Assembly: GCA_029945375.1 (NCBI GenBank)
Contig: CM057062.1
Location: 186,001-250,000 of the forward strand
Origin: Agaricus subrufescens
Lineage: Eukaryota > Basidiomycota > Agaricomycetes > Agaricales > Agaricaceae
Length of the DNA stretch: 64,000 nucleotides
Direction of reading: 5' to 3'
Part shown: piece by piece, positions 1 to 13,100 of the stretch
Numbering within the stretch: the stretch's first letter is position 1
Layout: each line of letters starts with the position of its first letter
Program-made: the position numbers and the translations under genes
The notes under the pieces: generated by a model
Told to the model about the DNA's origin: nothing
Database searches by the model: none
Seen by the model: the letters and a program-made list of their open reading frames with translations, nothing else

Positions 1-2138
1 TCACAAATCAAGCAGAGTTTCGTGTTCTTCGGAATAAACAAAGCTTAACCTTACGGGGCTGTAGAGATGTCGAGGATCAGCCAAGCACAATGCGTCAAAT
101 ACTCTTCGCCGATCAGGGGAGGGGAAACGCAATGCGATTGACCTATAACAAACAAAAATGACACCGAAACTTTCGTTCAATCCATAAATGAGAGCCAGTG
201 CGTACGATACGATATTCGTGGGAAACGCAGATGATAACACCTCGATTCAATAACTGGAATCTGAGAAGAGGGGGTGCTTCGTCACTAAGGTGTGAAAGCG
301 CAGATGACAGATAAAGGGAAGCCTAGAACACAAAGAAACTGCAGCTCTAAGAGGAACCAGGCAATGAACGATGAATCTAATCCATAGACTTAGTATGAAA
401 GCCTCATCGTTAGCCTGAGGCAGATATGCTTCTAGGAGAACTGATATTCCAGAACGAGCTAAATAACTTACCTGGGTTTTAGTGTAGTAGATGTTAATGA
501 AATGCAATTCTTGCCTAAAGCATTTTTCGTGGAGCAAAAGCACTGAAATCTTCATTGTCCATGGCATCTAGTGGATTCAGAAGCTGATTTCATGCAGCGT
601 GGGTAACAAGTGTACTGGCCATCATGTCTCGAACAAGAAGGGAGATGAGCAAGATAACGAAAAGGGCTTAGCCGGATAGAAATTGCCTGGAAATTGCTCA
701 TGATCACGAGCGATTACATCATCATCCTATCTATTACCGAGGCTCTTGACATACTCATCGTCATACTATCCACTTGTTATTTTACAAGATACAGGACAAG
801 ATTGCCTATGGTACAGCTGAGTTAGGCGTTGTTCTCATTTGGTATCTATTTCAAAATGGCACGACACACATGATTGGCTGAAATCCACGGCGATTATATG
901 ATGCAAACACAAGATGATAGACTGCATGGTCTACTTCCCATCACCGCCACAAACGTGAGTTAATTTAGCCTTGGAACTCCGGGTGGAAATGAAGGAATCA
1001 TAAAGATAATCCGAAAGCAATTTGCCGCATTCTTCATACCCCGATGTGTGTTATTGATTATCGTCTTACTTTCTTTTAAAAGGATAGTAAAATGAACGAA
1101 GTCGAATGAGTAATCCCGTGGCACTAACGCCTTTCGGCGGCGACAAAATATGGGGTGCACATCTGCATATTCGAAATCCAGAGTGGACTTTCTCTCGGCG
1201 AGTGCGTGAGTTAACTGAGGCAAGGCAACAAAATTGTATATCCATACAGCTCCTGGGGCAAATCACGCACTTATTCAACTCCCCCGCCACATTTAAGCTG
1301 TTCCCCGCACCGTTTGGCAGGTTCTTTTCTTGATTTCTGGTACCTATCCAACATATCGGCGCACCCATCCACACCTGGAGCTCCTCCGGCGCACACCTCC
1401 CCCCTGTTTTTTCTAGCAAGAAGCTGCTTTACTGGAACCCAAGTCTCAATGCATGTAATCAGCGCAGAGCTCAAGCACTCCGAAGAGGAGAAACATATTT
1501 CCGCATCTGCGTTTTTTATGCCCTTCGAAAGGTGTGAGCAGACGGAACCACCCTGTAAGAAGCTTCTTCTGCTGGAAACTTGGTCATGTATCCAAATAAC
1601 CAGAGTGATTTCAAGGCGAAACCAACCGTTGCAGTTGGCTTCAGTGTGCGCCACTTGGTCATACGGTAACATCGTTGCCCTTATAATTCCCTACAGTTGC
1701 TTGTTTACTTCTATCGTCTATTTCAAGAGTCCTTCGGGACAAGAAAAAACACCTTTTATTCACTTGTAGTACAGAGTAGATATATCAAAATGAATGTCAG
1801 ACTGAGTTCATCGGGATTCGTCAGCCCCACACCCAAAAGACCATAAGATCGTGCTTAAATGAAACTGTCGGTACAAAGTTCGGGCATCAGTACGTCAATG
1901 ATCAATACAGTTCTACTGTTTGCAATGCGATAAGGATACAACTTGATTTCTTTCGAGGGACATGCAGAGGAAATTGGCAATCATTGCACTCGGTCGAAGA
2001 GCTATCACAAGTATTATATTGCTCATTGATCGGAATCACTGATCAGTGATCGTAATGAGGAGCACGTGGCCGCAAGAAGTACTGACTCCGTTGACATGAG
2101 CAGAATGCACCGGCCAATTACGACAGGTTCCAACAACC
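1..2138. other. No recognisable gene (left edge)
   Basis: Several short open frames occur on both strands, the longest about 150 codons on the plus strand at 1314-1769, overlapped by a 133-codon minus frame. None has a recognisable domain, and no pair of exons joins into a convincing protein. A minus-strand frame at 247-567 contains splice-like signals but gives an early stop when spliced. This could hold the end of an unrecognised gene or be intergenic. Confidence 0.4.
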
Positions 2139-2700
2139 ATGGACAGCGCAGAATTCCATGCAGCGGTAACACACGTGTTCTACTCAATTGCGCCTTTGCT
2201 CATATTCCAACAGGTCTACGAGGCCGTGAGATCAATACCGAATGCTCATGTAACGACGTACGGTACAGTTTGCGGTTCTCTTCCATTATACGTCGCGAAC
2301 CATCCTTATCATATTCCCCAACAGGACATATTGCCAAACTTGTGGGAATGCCTAGACATTCACGACACGTCGGGCAAGGTAATGCATCACGCATCCGTTG
2401 ACTCGGTGAACCTAAATAGAATTCACCCACTCAATAGCTCTCAAGTTCCTTCAACCCGGTACGAATCCACCTGTCCCATGGCACCGCGTCATTAGCTCGT
2501 CTGGGGCTATATCTTCTCGTGGTCCAGGAACAGATGGCGCCCAAAGACAACATGACGCTCTTGTCGCTGAAGGGATAGAAGTCATCCAATCCCGTGATGG
2601 CGAGTTCAAAGTCAACTTGCGGGAATATGGATGGTTCCCTGCTGTTCCCGCCACCAACAATCAACGGGCTGACTCTCCCGCCGAAGATGACCGAAACTGA
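2139..2700 (+). CDS. Alkyltransferase-like protein (ATL, MGMT-like without the reactive Cys)
   Basis: Four exons (2139-2165, 2214-2262, 2325-2378, 2438-2700) splice to about 130 residues. The product opens with the helical DNA-binding part of the MGMT/ATL fold (VYEAVRSIPNAHVTTYGHIA, then LVGMPRHSRHVGQ) and continues ALKFLQPGTNPPVPWHRVIS. In true O6-alkylguanine transferases the last motif is PCHRV with an alkyl-accepting cysteine. Here it is PWHRV, the tryptophan form known from Atl1-type proteins. Such proteins bind O6-alkylguanine without removing the adduct and hand the lesion to nucleotide excision repair. Length, exon phases and the tail ending GEFKVNLREYGWFP all fit ATLs. The start is the first ATG in frame with the family N-terminus. 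The gene is followed about 300 bases later by a secreted-protein gene on the same strand. Confidence 0.9.
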
Positions 2701-2819
2701 AACGAAGCTGCCATATTCCGTTTGCAAGTGCTAAAGAAATCCATGGTGGGATGTAATGCCCGGCTTTTCTGTCAGACAAACTACGCCTGTACGTTAGTTA
2801 ACGACACACTGTCTGCGAA

Positions 2820-2835
2820 CTGTATATAATACTAA
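2820..2835 (+). promoter_or_regulatory. Possible TATA element upstream of secreted-protein gene
   Basis: A TATATAATA string lies about 185 bases before the ATG at 3012, in the only gap between the ATL gene and the secreted-protein gene. The leader between them is C/A-rich with CCACCA runs, as is common in fungal 5' leaders. Assignment is by position and sequence only. Confidence 0.4.
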
Positions 2836-3011
2836 GGCGCCTATGATAGTAGTCTAGGCACCTACTCTTCGAAAATACATTGATAAACTCAATCTGACAC
2901 AAAATACAACACGCCATCAGCCACCGCAAGCCACCACATAAAACCCCTGCTGCTCCCACTTTACCTTCCTTCAGCCACTACCCTCCTACTACTCAACACT
3001 CACTACCAACC

Positions 3012-3733
3012 ATGAAATTCTCTCCACTCGCCCTCTTTACCGCACTTATTTCAACCGCAGTAGCCATAGTGCCACCCGGAGCCGACACCCCCCTTTTCTA
3101 CCTAGTCGCCTCATCTAAAAACGGCGGTTCCGGTAATCTCGCGGTAAGTTCTTCCACCCGATCACCCTCTTTCTCAAAAATAACTCATAAAATGGCATTC
3201 TTGACACACCCCCAACCCTCAATCCATTAAACACATTTCGACCACATGCTTAACATCACACATATAGCCATTAAGACTAACCGGCGGTGCAGGCGGCTAT
3301 TCCACTCTTACAACCTCCAACCCGATCGGACAATTCTATTTCTTCCAAGGCGCTTTCACTGCCGCTCCTGTCCCCGGCTCATCAACAACCCAACGTCCCG
3401 TAATCGGCTTCATACTCACCTCGAATGGATGCACTCCATACGGTCCTTTCGGATTTGCCGCAGGATCTAGCAGTAATAAATGCGCCCGCTTCAACTCGTT
3501 TTATATCCAATCCAACCAGGAGAATTCGCAGTTGGGCGCTAGGTTGACTTTCAACTTCCAGGGACAGTTTTATGCTTGTGGGAGTAGTCAAGATGTGGGT
3601 CACATTTTTAATAACATAGCTTTGAAGACGCTGACGAAGGACTGATTATGTATAGGTATGGTACAAAACTGATCCGAGCCAGGGATCGCAAGATTGTACC
3701 GCCATCGACCTTTACACTGTCCCGGTCAATTAA
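3012..3733 (+). CDS. Small secreted protein with four cysteines
   Basis: Three exons (3012-3132, 3293-3594, 3656-3733) give about 166 residues. The N-terminus MKFSPLALFTALISTAVA is a clear signal peptide (Lys, hydrophobic core, small residues before a probable cleavage site). The mature part is rich in Gly, Ser, Thr and aromatic residues (GGYSTLTTSNPIGQFYFF; QLGARLTFNFQGQFYACGSS) and has four cysteines, enough for two disulfides. No membrane segment or GPI-type tail is seen. The donor at 3133 was preferred over a later GTAAG because only that choice keeps exon 2 in frame. The product resembles small secreted proteins common in Agaricomycetes. I do not recognise a catalytic motif, so the function (cell wall, effector-like or other) is unknown. 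Confidence 0.8.
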
Positions 3734-3969
3734 CCCGCAAGGAACGCTAGTAAACTCCATATGAAATATTTACTTCGTCCGAACAAAGTAGTTAACAATA
3801 CAGTATCTCGTCTCCGCAGTAGCATACCTACGTTCCAAAGAGGGTATACAAAACAAATATCAAAAAGGGGCAAAAAGGAATGTCTAGATTATTTCAGTAC
3901 GCAAAAAAGAAGACAGCATAATTTCCAAAAAATGTCCAAAAAAGAGAACAGATAACATCAACGGGATCC
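3734..3969. other. A-rich convergent intergenic spacer
   Basis: The spacer lies between the 3' ends of the secreted-protein gene (plus) and the Ost-alpha gene (minus). It is rich in A on the plus strand (runs such as CAAAAAGGGGCAAAAAGG and AAAAAATGTCCAAAAAAG). It probably holds both 3' UTRs and poly(A) signals. No gene is seen. Confidence 0.6.
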
Positions 3970-6060
3970 TCATTGTGCAATACCGATCATGGACTGCCGT
4001 GGTTCTGTCCCTCCCTTGCTTGATCGTCTCGTATCCATCGAAGTTAAAGGAATAGTACTCTCATTATGGAACGACACTTCTGAAGTTGATCGTAATAATG
4101 TTCTGGGATACCCAGCATCTAGTCCAGGAGAGCGTAGGGGTTGAACACCAAAAGCTTCCCCAAAGTTTGGCTTGCGAGGTCTTGGTTTGTTGTGGTGGGT
4201 AGTCGCACTCCAGTAATAACGTAATGATCCAGCGATCTCGATAAAAAAGTCGGCTGGTTGTTCAATGAGGGAAGTGTAAAGAGGGGCGGTGATTTCGCAG
4301 TATAATGGTAAGTCAGGGCGAGAACGAACCAAGGTAAGATAAAGTTTAGACAGCAGTCATCAGAGTAAGTTTTAAGCTTTGACAATACAAAGACTCACCA
4401 TAGTTAATACTTGAGTGCGGTAAAACCGTCATGAGTACGTGAAAAGTAAGAAATAGCTCAAAACTCACGAATCCCAAAGTGGTCTCCCAATGCCCGTTGC
4501 CGGCTTTCCTGGCCCGCGTTTGTATTCAGAGTAGGGGTACGCCCATAACATATATAGAGAAAAGAATACCATCTGAGAGTCGATCGAAAGATATGTAAAA
4601 GAGGTCTGATGAGGAACACCAATCAAAGCTAGGTAACCGAAAACACCCACCTCGATGCATATCGTCAGAGCGGAAAGTCCGTTAGAAATGTTAGTTTCTG
4701 TCCAATATTGTGTTTCTAGCAGATGGGGTAAGACAAGGCAAGGTCCAAGGGAAAGTAGGATAGGGGGTACCATGAATAACTCTTCCCTCGAGTATTTCAA
4801 ACTGTTCGTTATTGCAGTGCCGATCAGCCACTAAATCGCTGAGTGCCATGATTGATATTTTACATACCACAAAAGATTGATAAAACGTAAACATTACGAT
4901 CAACTTGATTGCAAGAAACTTGGCCATAGGTCGTCGTCCCTGAAGTTCTTCGGCTGTGAGGCCATAAAATACGAGAAGGCCGTACAGTGCTATACTGTTG
5001 CGGAGTTAGAAGATGAAAAGAGATTGGCAGTGATACTTACCTGATGCTGATGAAATTAATGCATTCAATGTAGAGATGTGCCCAACGAAATGAGAAACCT
5101 GCTTGATTACAAAGAACGCCGAGCTTCTCGCAGACAATACCAGCTATTGAAGCGGCTATAAGTTGATTAGTAAGAATAACAGGTGTCATTGTGGTATGTG
5201 GCAAGCTGACCTGGTCTGATTATCACGTACTGTAATACGGACCACTGATACAATTATAAATTGAGAGCGAGCCAATTGTAGGGCAAGCAGTAAAGGCAAA
5301 CCTTGACTGTATACATAAAATAGCTCTGGGACCAAGAATGTGAGTTGCCAGAACAATAAGCCAAGGAAATCTACATACTTTTGTGGGGCGATACCTCCAA
5401 CAGCAAAACTATTGACATTGTTTAATATAAGTCGTATCCTCGGGAGGAAGGTGCTCACAGGTATCGGTAGAGGGCGTTTATCTTTCCTTTCTAAGGCCTT
5501 TTCAGCAGAACCGCCACTGGCGGTTGCACCGACATAATCAATCAAAAGAAGGCTGTGTTGCACAGCATTGGCGCTTTGATAAACTGGGCAATCGATATAA
5601 CTTACAGAAAAGCACTGAGGCCGATTGCCTATCAAAGCGACCGGGCTCAATACACATGATTGGAAGATTGGCCAATATTACTTGCCTCGTATACTGGAAG
5701 TACAATTAAAACACTAGGAAAAGTGAAGCGATGAACACTTACCAGATTGAATGAAGGAATAGTATGTGTAGCTCCGGAAGAATCGATATGAGGCAAAGGA
5801 GATGACAGCGTAAACGGGAGGCATGTATAGTATGCGTAATCTGAGATTCGTAGTTCAGTATGCGACATATCGAAAGAGGTGGCGGGGGCCGGGGAAGGGT
5901 GTTGTCTAGTTCAACGCTTCTACCACCGAACAAGTTTGGTAGGTATGGAAGCGTAAATAATTGTGACGTAGATGTGGGTTAGGAAAATGGCTAAGAGCGT
6001 ACATTTGTCGTTGTTGCGAACGATTGGTGTAGTTTCTGTGCGAAAACGACAATATTGAGC
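3970..6060 (-). CDS. Organic solute transporter Ost-alpha / TMEM184 family membrane protein
   Basis: This is a multi-exon minus-strand gene with the ordered motifs of the Ost-alpha (TMEM184, formerly DUF300) family. Near 5990-5930 is a first membrane span (LLAIFLTHIYVTIIYASI). Near 5850-5760 is RILYMPPVYAVISFASYRFF. Around 5400 the conserved CCWRYRPTK is followed by SYFMYTVK. Near 5150-5040 is AASIAGIVCEKLGVLCN. Near 4930 is MAKFLAIKLIVMFTFYQSFV, and near 4700-4470 NGLSALTICIEMVFFSLYML then WAYPYSEYK. The last exon (about 4380-3970) is a hydrophilic cytosolic tail ending SMIGIAQ. The family has seven membrane spans. In animals it transports steroid conjugates and bile acids as half of a heterodimer; the substrates of fungal members are uncertain. 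The first exon and start are not resolved. The gene faces the secreted-protein gene tail to tail. Confidence 0.85.
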
Positions 6061-9000
6061 AACCAGTAGAGAGCCCTTTTGCGAGCCACAAACCGGCAAT
6101 GCGAAAGAACAGAGATCGTCGAAATGAGTACAGTCTACAAAGAGGTTCAGTAAGCGATAAATTTGGAGTTGCTCATCCGCTCACTAATGCGGCGCAGCCT
6201 CCTGCAATAGCCCAGCCGATGCGGTGAGGCGTCCAATGTATTCCATCAGAATCCCAGAATTTGGACTGATCGATCTGCGATTGGTTCTCGGACGGACATG
6301 ACATGCTGAGCCGTGGAGAAGAGAGACCCTGAAGGCGAAACTAATGAACGGGAAAAGACTGAGAAATGGAGAACAACGACTGTGTGACTGTGGCTGTAAA
6401 CCGAAACGCCGTCGTCGCAAAAAGCAGTCGTGGGAACAATGGGCACGTGATGCCATTAGGGGGAGGGCCGGGAGGCTGTGAGGTAACATTACAGCCCAGA
6501 ACCATGCACGAGCTAGGCCAAGAAAGTGAACCTTGGTTTCAGGATTCGGAACGACTTATGCTTACTCGCCTTGGAATATGCCCGAGGAATTTAAGACGGC
6601 GCATGTCCGTCCTCGATCAAGGCTTCTTTGCATGTCGAAGGCGGCGCCGGCGGACAATCATAAACTCAGGCCTAGTCCACCTCAAATACATAGCCCTTCC
6701 TCCGATAATCGCACATCAACACGAGGTTAGAACGTTTTGTCATTTTGTTGAGACGCCACGCTGAGCGCTGAGCGCCATCACAACAGGTCAGTGAAGATGT
6801 TATGATTGAAGCGGAGCCACTTGATGAAAAAAGAATAATATCTATCATGGCAAATCACCGCTCAAAGTGTTCCTACAACTGTCCAACCTGCCTCAGCAGT
6901 TATGCATCTGAATTGGGTCTCAGTAAAAGGCGCTTTTAAGAATGATTCAGGTCAATCAAGGGTAGTAGAACCCAACGCAATTTGAGATTATTTAGAATGA
7001 TACAGACTGATTGATCTGGGGTTGGCTGGCACCCTTAAATCCACGAGCGTTTGAGCTTCTATTTATACCCTTAGGAACACCCGAGACAATGCCCGAACAT
7101 ACAGTGCCTGAGCATCGCTAGAGACCAGCTTTTTGTATCATTTTCGTACAAGAGACAGTTCTTCAATGCCTGAGAGTGCTTGAGAATTGTTTTTTTGCGC
7201 GAAGGTTCGAAGCAGATTCCCTTGGGTTCTAGCGCTTTAGCCCCGGGAGCAGATATAAGTATATCGTCGCTGTATTCGAACAAAGGGGGAAGGAAATCAC
7301 CGCCTCACCCAGGCTGTCTTACCAATATACCATACATGTTGATATTTACAGGATAATACTCGGACCCGAATTGAACCCAGATGACTCTGCCGATGAACTA
7401 CACGCAGATGGGTTGGAATGACGTATCAATATGTTCGAGGAGCGTCCTAAAATCGACGGCTGATTACCACGAGCTCCGATGTCCTGTGTCCATTTTAAGC
7501 ACGGACAGGGCGCGGAACGGCGGAGCTTTCTCGAGTGATTAGGACCATATGTAAGTAATTCCGGTGGGCTGAGTCTTTGATTGATACCGCTTGATGCCAA
7601 GGAACTAGGCACGTGATGCTACTCTACTGACGAACTGGTGAACTGTTTCAATTAATCATAAATCAAGGAGCATAGCCAGGTAACTGGCGTTTACTATTTC
7701 ATTACAGTTAGCAGATTGAAGTCCATGATTGTTCCCAGTTGAATGGCCATGAAACGAATGATGAGAAGGATATTGCGACCGGACAGACAGACAAATAACT
7801 GTCATTTTTCAGATACCTATCCATTCCTCGGCCGTCAAGGCTCTGTCAGACTTGCGTTTGTTCCTGCACGGAAAATACTAGCGACGTGACAGAGATTGTT
7901 GTTCCCCTGTTGCACGCAATGCGCCCATCATCTGTCGCTCCTGTCAATTACATACTTTACCTCAATTTTCATACAACGTGTATTGGCTCCACGAATCAAT
8001 CGACATATTCGACTTAGCTATAGATTTAGCGAATCTGAAATTCTATTAGACACATGTTGATATCAACCATAGTTATTCAGGACTTATTGCCGTCGGCAGC
8101 AGAAACAGCCAACTGGACAGGTTTCTCATCGGAATATCCAGAGTCAGAGCCATCCATCGGGAGCCTGTCCACATGTCACGTTCATCTTCTGTTCATCTTG
8201 ACTTGCCATGGGTATCGAATCAGAAGAGCTTGGCAAGTCACAATAGGATCAGCAGAGAACCACAGAAACACGCAGAATGCCGAATCGTGTACTGACTTCG
8301 ATCTGTTCGTCAAGGTCATGTGCTGCAGGTCAAATGTCGTACTGATACATCGCTCTCCATTCTCAGTCATAATTATTTGTTGGTCTTCTAGCTCGATGAA
8401 AGGCTTTCCGGCTGGTGGCGCGACCTTATAAGTCAAGACTATTATTGCGGGACCATTAACCATGACAGATCTGGCCAAAACTAATTTCGAAACCTCCGAA
8501 AATTCTTGGACTATGCTGTAATGGTAAAAGTTTTTGTTTTTGACTATTCAAAAAGTCTTGCATTACAGGTGACGTTGATGTGCCTTGGTCATTATTGTTC
8601 CGCATAGTCACCATGATTTCCTCGGCTCATCACAAGTCACTTACGTGCTTAACCTTGTGCTAGACCCAGGCTAGGCCTAATAGTTGAGCGTGTTGAGGTG
8701 AATGTTAATCTGGATCTATCAGGGATTAATTGAAATTAACTTTGATTGACGCAACTTACTCGCCTCCATGCATACGAGCCGGAAATGGAAGGCCGTGGTG
8801 TGATGGCATATGAACATAAGCTGCTTCTCCCTGAGATAAGCATCGTCCTGCCTCACTTGCCATCGCAGGCTGCATCGTGGTTTCAGTCAAAGAACTGCTC
8901 CTCCCTTCCGGGTGCTTTGTCGTGTCCGTAACCTGTCCTATATTGGATGCATACGTACCTGATGGGTCCGAGAAACGTCCCGATCGCGCAACTTCCTCCG

Positions 9001-9381
9001 CTCCGGTAGGCATGAAGGTCAATTTATAAGACCCCTGATAATCTCGACTGTAGCAACGAACGCCAATGTCAGGGTATTAATCAGTAGATGCGAACCGAAA
9101 GAAATCAGACCGCGCCTGGGAAGATTCCGGGGGTTATTCTTATTTTGTTGTCTGTCATTCCGGACACAACGCCAAAGCGGGATTCTTCGTGTACCACGGC
9201 GTTCAGGCGCTCAGACAAGGAGGTACCCGCACAACTCCTCTCTTGATCCAGATCCTGTCGAAATTATTCCTTCCGGTGATACGGCAATGCCATAAACTGA
9301 CTATAAGTAGCCACGGATTCAAAATCCCTCCTCTGTCTCCTCACCTACCAATCTAGCTTCTTCCTCTGCAGTACAAACCCA
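6061..9381. other. Long gene-poor interval
   Basis: About 3.3 kb with only short open frames. A plus frame at 6366-6764 (132 codons) and overlapping frames on both strands near 8054-8478 have intron-like GT/AG signals, but no product I recognise. A TATAAAT string lies at about 9020-9030. The composition is unremarkable. It may contain a multi-exon gene of unknown type or be regulatory/intergenic DNA. Confidence 0.4.
9299..9311 (+). promoter_or_regulatory. TATA-like element before hypothetical gene
   Basis: ACTATAAGTAG lies about 80 bases upstream of the ATG at 9382 and is followed by a C/T-rich stretch (CCTCCTCTGTCTCCTC). TATA followed by a pyrimidine-rich leader just before an ATG is a usual arrangement in fungal promoters. 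Confidence 0.4.
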
Positions 9382-9870
9382 ATGGCTCTTGGTTCACCAA
9401 ACCTCGAAAACGAGCTCATGGCCTCGAAAACTTCTAGACTCCGACTAATGACCCTCCTCTCACTCTACGACATGCTACCCCATTCAATCTCACGACCGCC
9501 TACTGGGCAGGAGCCTATAGACCTAGACGATGCCCTCGACCCGGAGACAGTGAAGCGTGTTCTCGCACTTGTACAAGCCTCAGAGCACGCAAATGACACC
9601 AATGGAAGCAGCACGAGCCAGGTAACACTATCCATTCCAAAACATTCTTCCGACATTGATCAATCAACCCGACGAATAGCAAATACCGAACGCCACACGC
9701 TCCACAAATGTTCATGACGACGGAAGCAGAACTCAAAATTCCGTCGACGGACCTTCACATTCTCAGAATTCACACGAGGGCGGAATCGATCGGGCGCGAG
9801 GGAGTACTCGCAGGAGTTAGCCCCCTATGGGTATCCTGACCTCCAAGATCTGATGCAGTGAGTATTGTTA
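9382..9870 (+). CDS. Hypothetical protein, probably two exons
   Basis: The frame begins MALGSPNLENELMASKTS at an ATG preceded by a TATA-like box and pyrimidine-rich leader. It runs in a helical, acidic style (GQEPIDLDDALDPETVKRVL then ALVQASEHAN) to a GT donor after STSQ near 9621. An AG around 9679 could join either of two downstream frames, one hydrophilic and Ser/Asn-rich, the other Arg-rich and ending ELAPYGYPDLQDLMQ near 9860. I cannot decide between them, so the C-terminus is open. No domain is recognised. The gene lies about 300 bases upstream of the PARP-E2 gene on the same strand. It could in principle be an upstream exon of that gene, but the PARP-E2 gene has its own plausible ATG. 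Confidence 0.4.
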
Positions 9871-10170
9871 CCTTCTTTATGAGCATCGCATTTCTGATGA
9901 TCAGATTTGATTTAATCGCTGTGCCGCGACAGTGAGCGAGTGATACAGTTGATCAACTTGAGCCATGAGTGAAGTCGCAGTTGATGGGATGCAAAGTTCC
10001 GTTGATAGTTTTCCCATATGTCGGGGCGGAATTGCTCACTTCGGTTGTGTTGTGAGTCATAGTCACACTAGACAGGGTGTTGTATATGAGGCGTGCGAAA
10101 CGTGACTCCCGGAAATATACTTTAATGAGCTTTCCCTGAATAATAACCACCGTCTTATACCGTAGTCAAC

Positions 10171-13100
10171 ATGCCCCCAGCTAAGCATACCACAAGTTTT
10201 AGCACCTCAAGCGCGGAGCTGAGCGTTAGTAGGTTGAAAAGACAGAGGATTGGGTCTGGTAAGCATCCTGATCCTGGTGGAAATCCAGTTTTTGGGCACT
10301 TTCTAGCACTTTCTTGCCATTCTTTCATTCTTTTAAATCCGACTCACCGGGGCTTCAATTTGAGCTAACATTCTACACCTTTGCCAGGCCGTCTCTCTAA
10401 CGGAGTCATGAATGGTGCTATGCAGAACGCAGAAACGAGCAAAAATGCCCATTTGAAAGGACGGAAACGGTTTGTGGCGGATTTACACGATCTGGTAGAG
10501 GAGTGTCATGATGAGTTCGCATTGTGTCACCTTCGCGTCTTGAGTAAGTCGGTTGGTCGTCCGATGAATAGTCAACACTCAACCATGTCCTACCACGGTT
10601 AGAAATACAGTCTGAAGAGGAAGGGTCCTTCGAAGTGGCAATCGCAAACGAGGCCCGGGAACACGTGGTCTCTGTTAATCTCTTTGTGTCTGGTACTTGC
10701 TAGCTGCACATGTTGCGTTATTGAAGCCTAATCTCTTGATTAGATACAACGGAGTACCCTAAGTCACATTCTCTGCTTTGTTACGCTTCATCAGACGCCG
10801 AGATACCTACGAGTATACAGGCCGTGATCGAGGAGTTCGCATCCGAACAACCTCATTCAGTCCGAGATACTGTTTTATTACTTCTATCGCGTCTCTCAAA
10901 AGCTCTGGGACTTCATTCCAATTCTACCGATTTCGATGATAGCGGAGTCGAAACTGAACCTGACGAGGAGGATGAGGACGACTATCTCGCTTTCAGTGAC
11001 GATGATGAAGTATACAATGCAGGTTCATTCAATGCATTTCCAACTGATCAATGTGACATGAGTGTCCTGCAACGGTTAGCTCCACTTCTGATTTCAGTCA
11101 TTGTCATGAATTCCTTAATTATATACTTACAGCCACTTCCTCGAGAGTGTGGCTTCGGGATATCGCCCCGGGTTTATCAAACATGCTACCGATCGCTTTT
11201 TGATCACGGTCTCGATACCCATTCTTCGGCTGGTTGACATCGTCCCCCCACGTGCATTAATGGCTTGGGACCGGGCCTTGCTGTCGAAAACCCAGCATCT
11301 TTGTATACTAATATCAGGATTCAGTGGTGTATATCCAGCTCTTGATCCAAATGGCATTTACAGGGCAACTGCAGTCAGAGCCAGCGCGAACATTCAGTTC
11401 AAAATAGGTCTGACTCAGCGTTACAAGCTCGGGCAAGCCGAGGCTCGAGCCGCAATACGAAAGCATGGGCTTTTAGTCGATGAAAGCGAAATAGAGCCAC
11501 GGACAGAGGTCAATGTTTCAGATCAATCAACTGAAGGCGAAACCCCAATGTTGCCAATTCAAGACGAAGAACATTCAGACCCAAACCGTTTCGACCCCTT
11601 TAGCTTGAGTAATTCGCTAGAGTCGTTAATGAATCAATCATTCGTGAAACTTTTGCAGTTTAGACTGAATTTCGGCCTAACTTGGGGTGGGGCGGAAAAA
11701 TTGTTGGATGAAGTCGAAAAAAGTCAAAATACGCCAAAGGAAACGTTTGTTAGCTTTCGAGATGTAAGCCTATCCTCGTTCTACCTCTTTGTACTTCTGA
11801 TTAGTCTATATCTTGTGAAAAGGATATCATGAAAGCTGAGAGAGCCGAGAAAGAACTCATGAGCAGTCTTGCTCTCCTTGATCCAATACGGGACTGGGAC
11901 AAAGAGTCACCATTAAACCTTCCATTAATCACAATCAATTATCTTGTGCGACGCCTTGCGGCAAGTGAATTAATTCATGCAGCGCTCCTCTTCTTATCAT
12001 AAAACAGATCTGCCCCCAATATTGCCTCGTCTGTCATCGTAAACTCGAATCAAATTACGAGGCACTTAAGCCATATGTCTGTGACTCTAAACTTTGCGCT
12101 TATCAGTATTATGCACATAACAGGGGCACTGCTCTCGAGGTCGCTATAATCTACTCGTCTCTATACTGGATATTTTCTAATTTATTCGCAGTACGAAATT
12201 GTGAATAACCCCCACGCGGTTGATCTCCTCGTTTCTCTTGCCTACACAGCCGCTATTGAAGGTGTACTTCAAGAGCAACCCATCGGAATGGGACTACGTG
12301 TTCCTCGTCCTATACTGGAAACCTCTGTTCAAGCTGAAACAGATTCTGCGAAAACGACTGAGGAAGGTCTTTGTGAATTCGACACCTTATCGTTGCCTGA
12401 GGTAGGGTTTTGTTTTGATTGTTTGATGACAAGGTCATTGATTGAAGAGGTTTCAGATGCGGTCCGCCATCGTCGCGTCGTTGAACACTCTCCCAACAGT
12501 ATGATATATGAATTGATTCCTCATCTCAATCATGACCTTTGTGGCCCCAGGTATCTGAGATGAGAAACTTTCTCATCAAAAAAGTGTCTGAAGGGAAGAT
12601 CAAACCAAAACTACAAAGCATTTACCCTGAGATACTCCCATCAGCTTGGTTGATCTTACGATGGTTCGTAGCGTGTTTTGCATTATAATTGTAGTAAATA
12701 ATCATTTTTCAGGTGCGTGGCATCATGCACGGCGTATCTCGAGGAGATCACGAATAAAAACGAATTAGTCCGCGGCCTTGGTATTATGTTTCTTATTCTG
12801 ATTCGGAATCCTTGGTTCATCACTGCCCTCACCATAGGTCCGGAGTGGCGTCAATTTAGATTCAATGTCGGTGCTCCTAGTGCTGAAGCGGAGTTCCAGC
12901 GGGCAGTCCAGGAAGCTCAACAAGAAAGTACCAGGGCAAAGGACTTCCCTGTTCTATACGTGAAAAACTTCTTAACATTAGTCTAGCTTCGACACTGATG
13001 AGATAATTTTTTGAATCCACAATCGTAGGCATTCCATGGGTCACCATTGAAAAATTGGCATTCGGTATGAACCGTTGTTCTTTACAAGCCTCGCATTCTT

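Noticed and set aside
1271..1769. Overlapping plus and minus frames of 133-151 codons
   Set aside because: No recognisable motif on either strand and both contain splice-like signals; I cannot choose between them or show that either is real.
7356..7430. tRNA-like string on the minus strand (TAGTTCATCGGCAGAG ... GGGTTCAATTCGGG)
   Set aside because: It resembles A- and B-box promoter motifs, but the two boxes are far too close for a tRNA, there is no anticodon arm and no acceptor stem.
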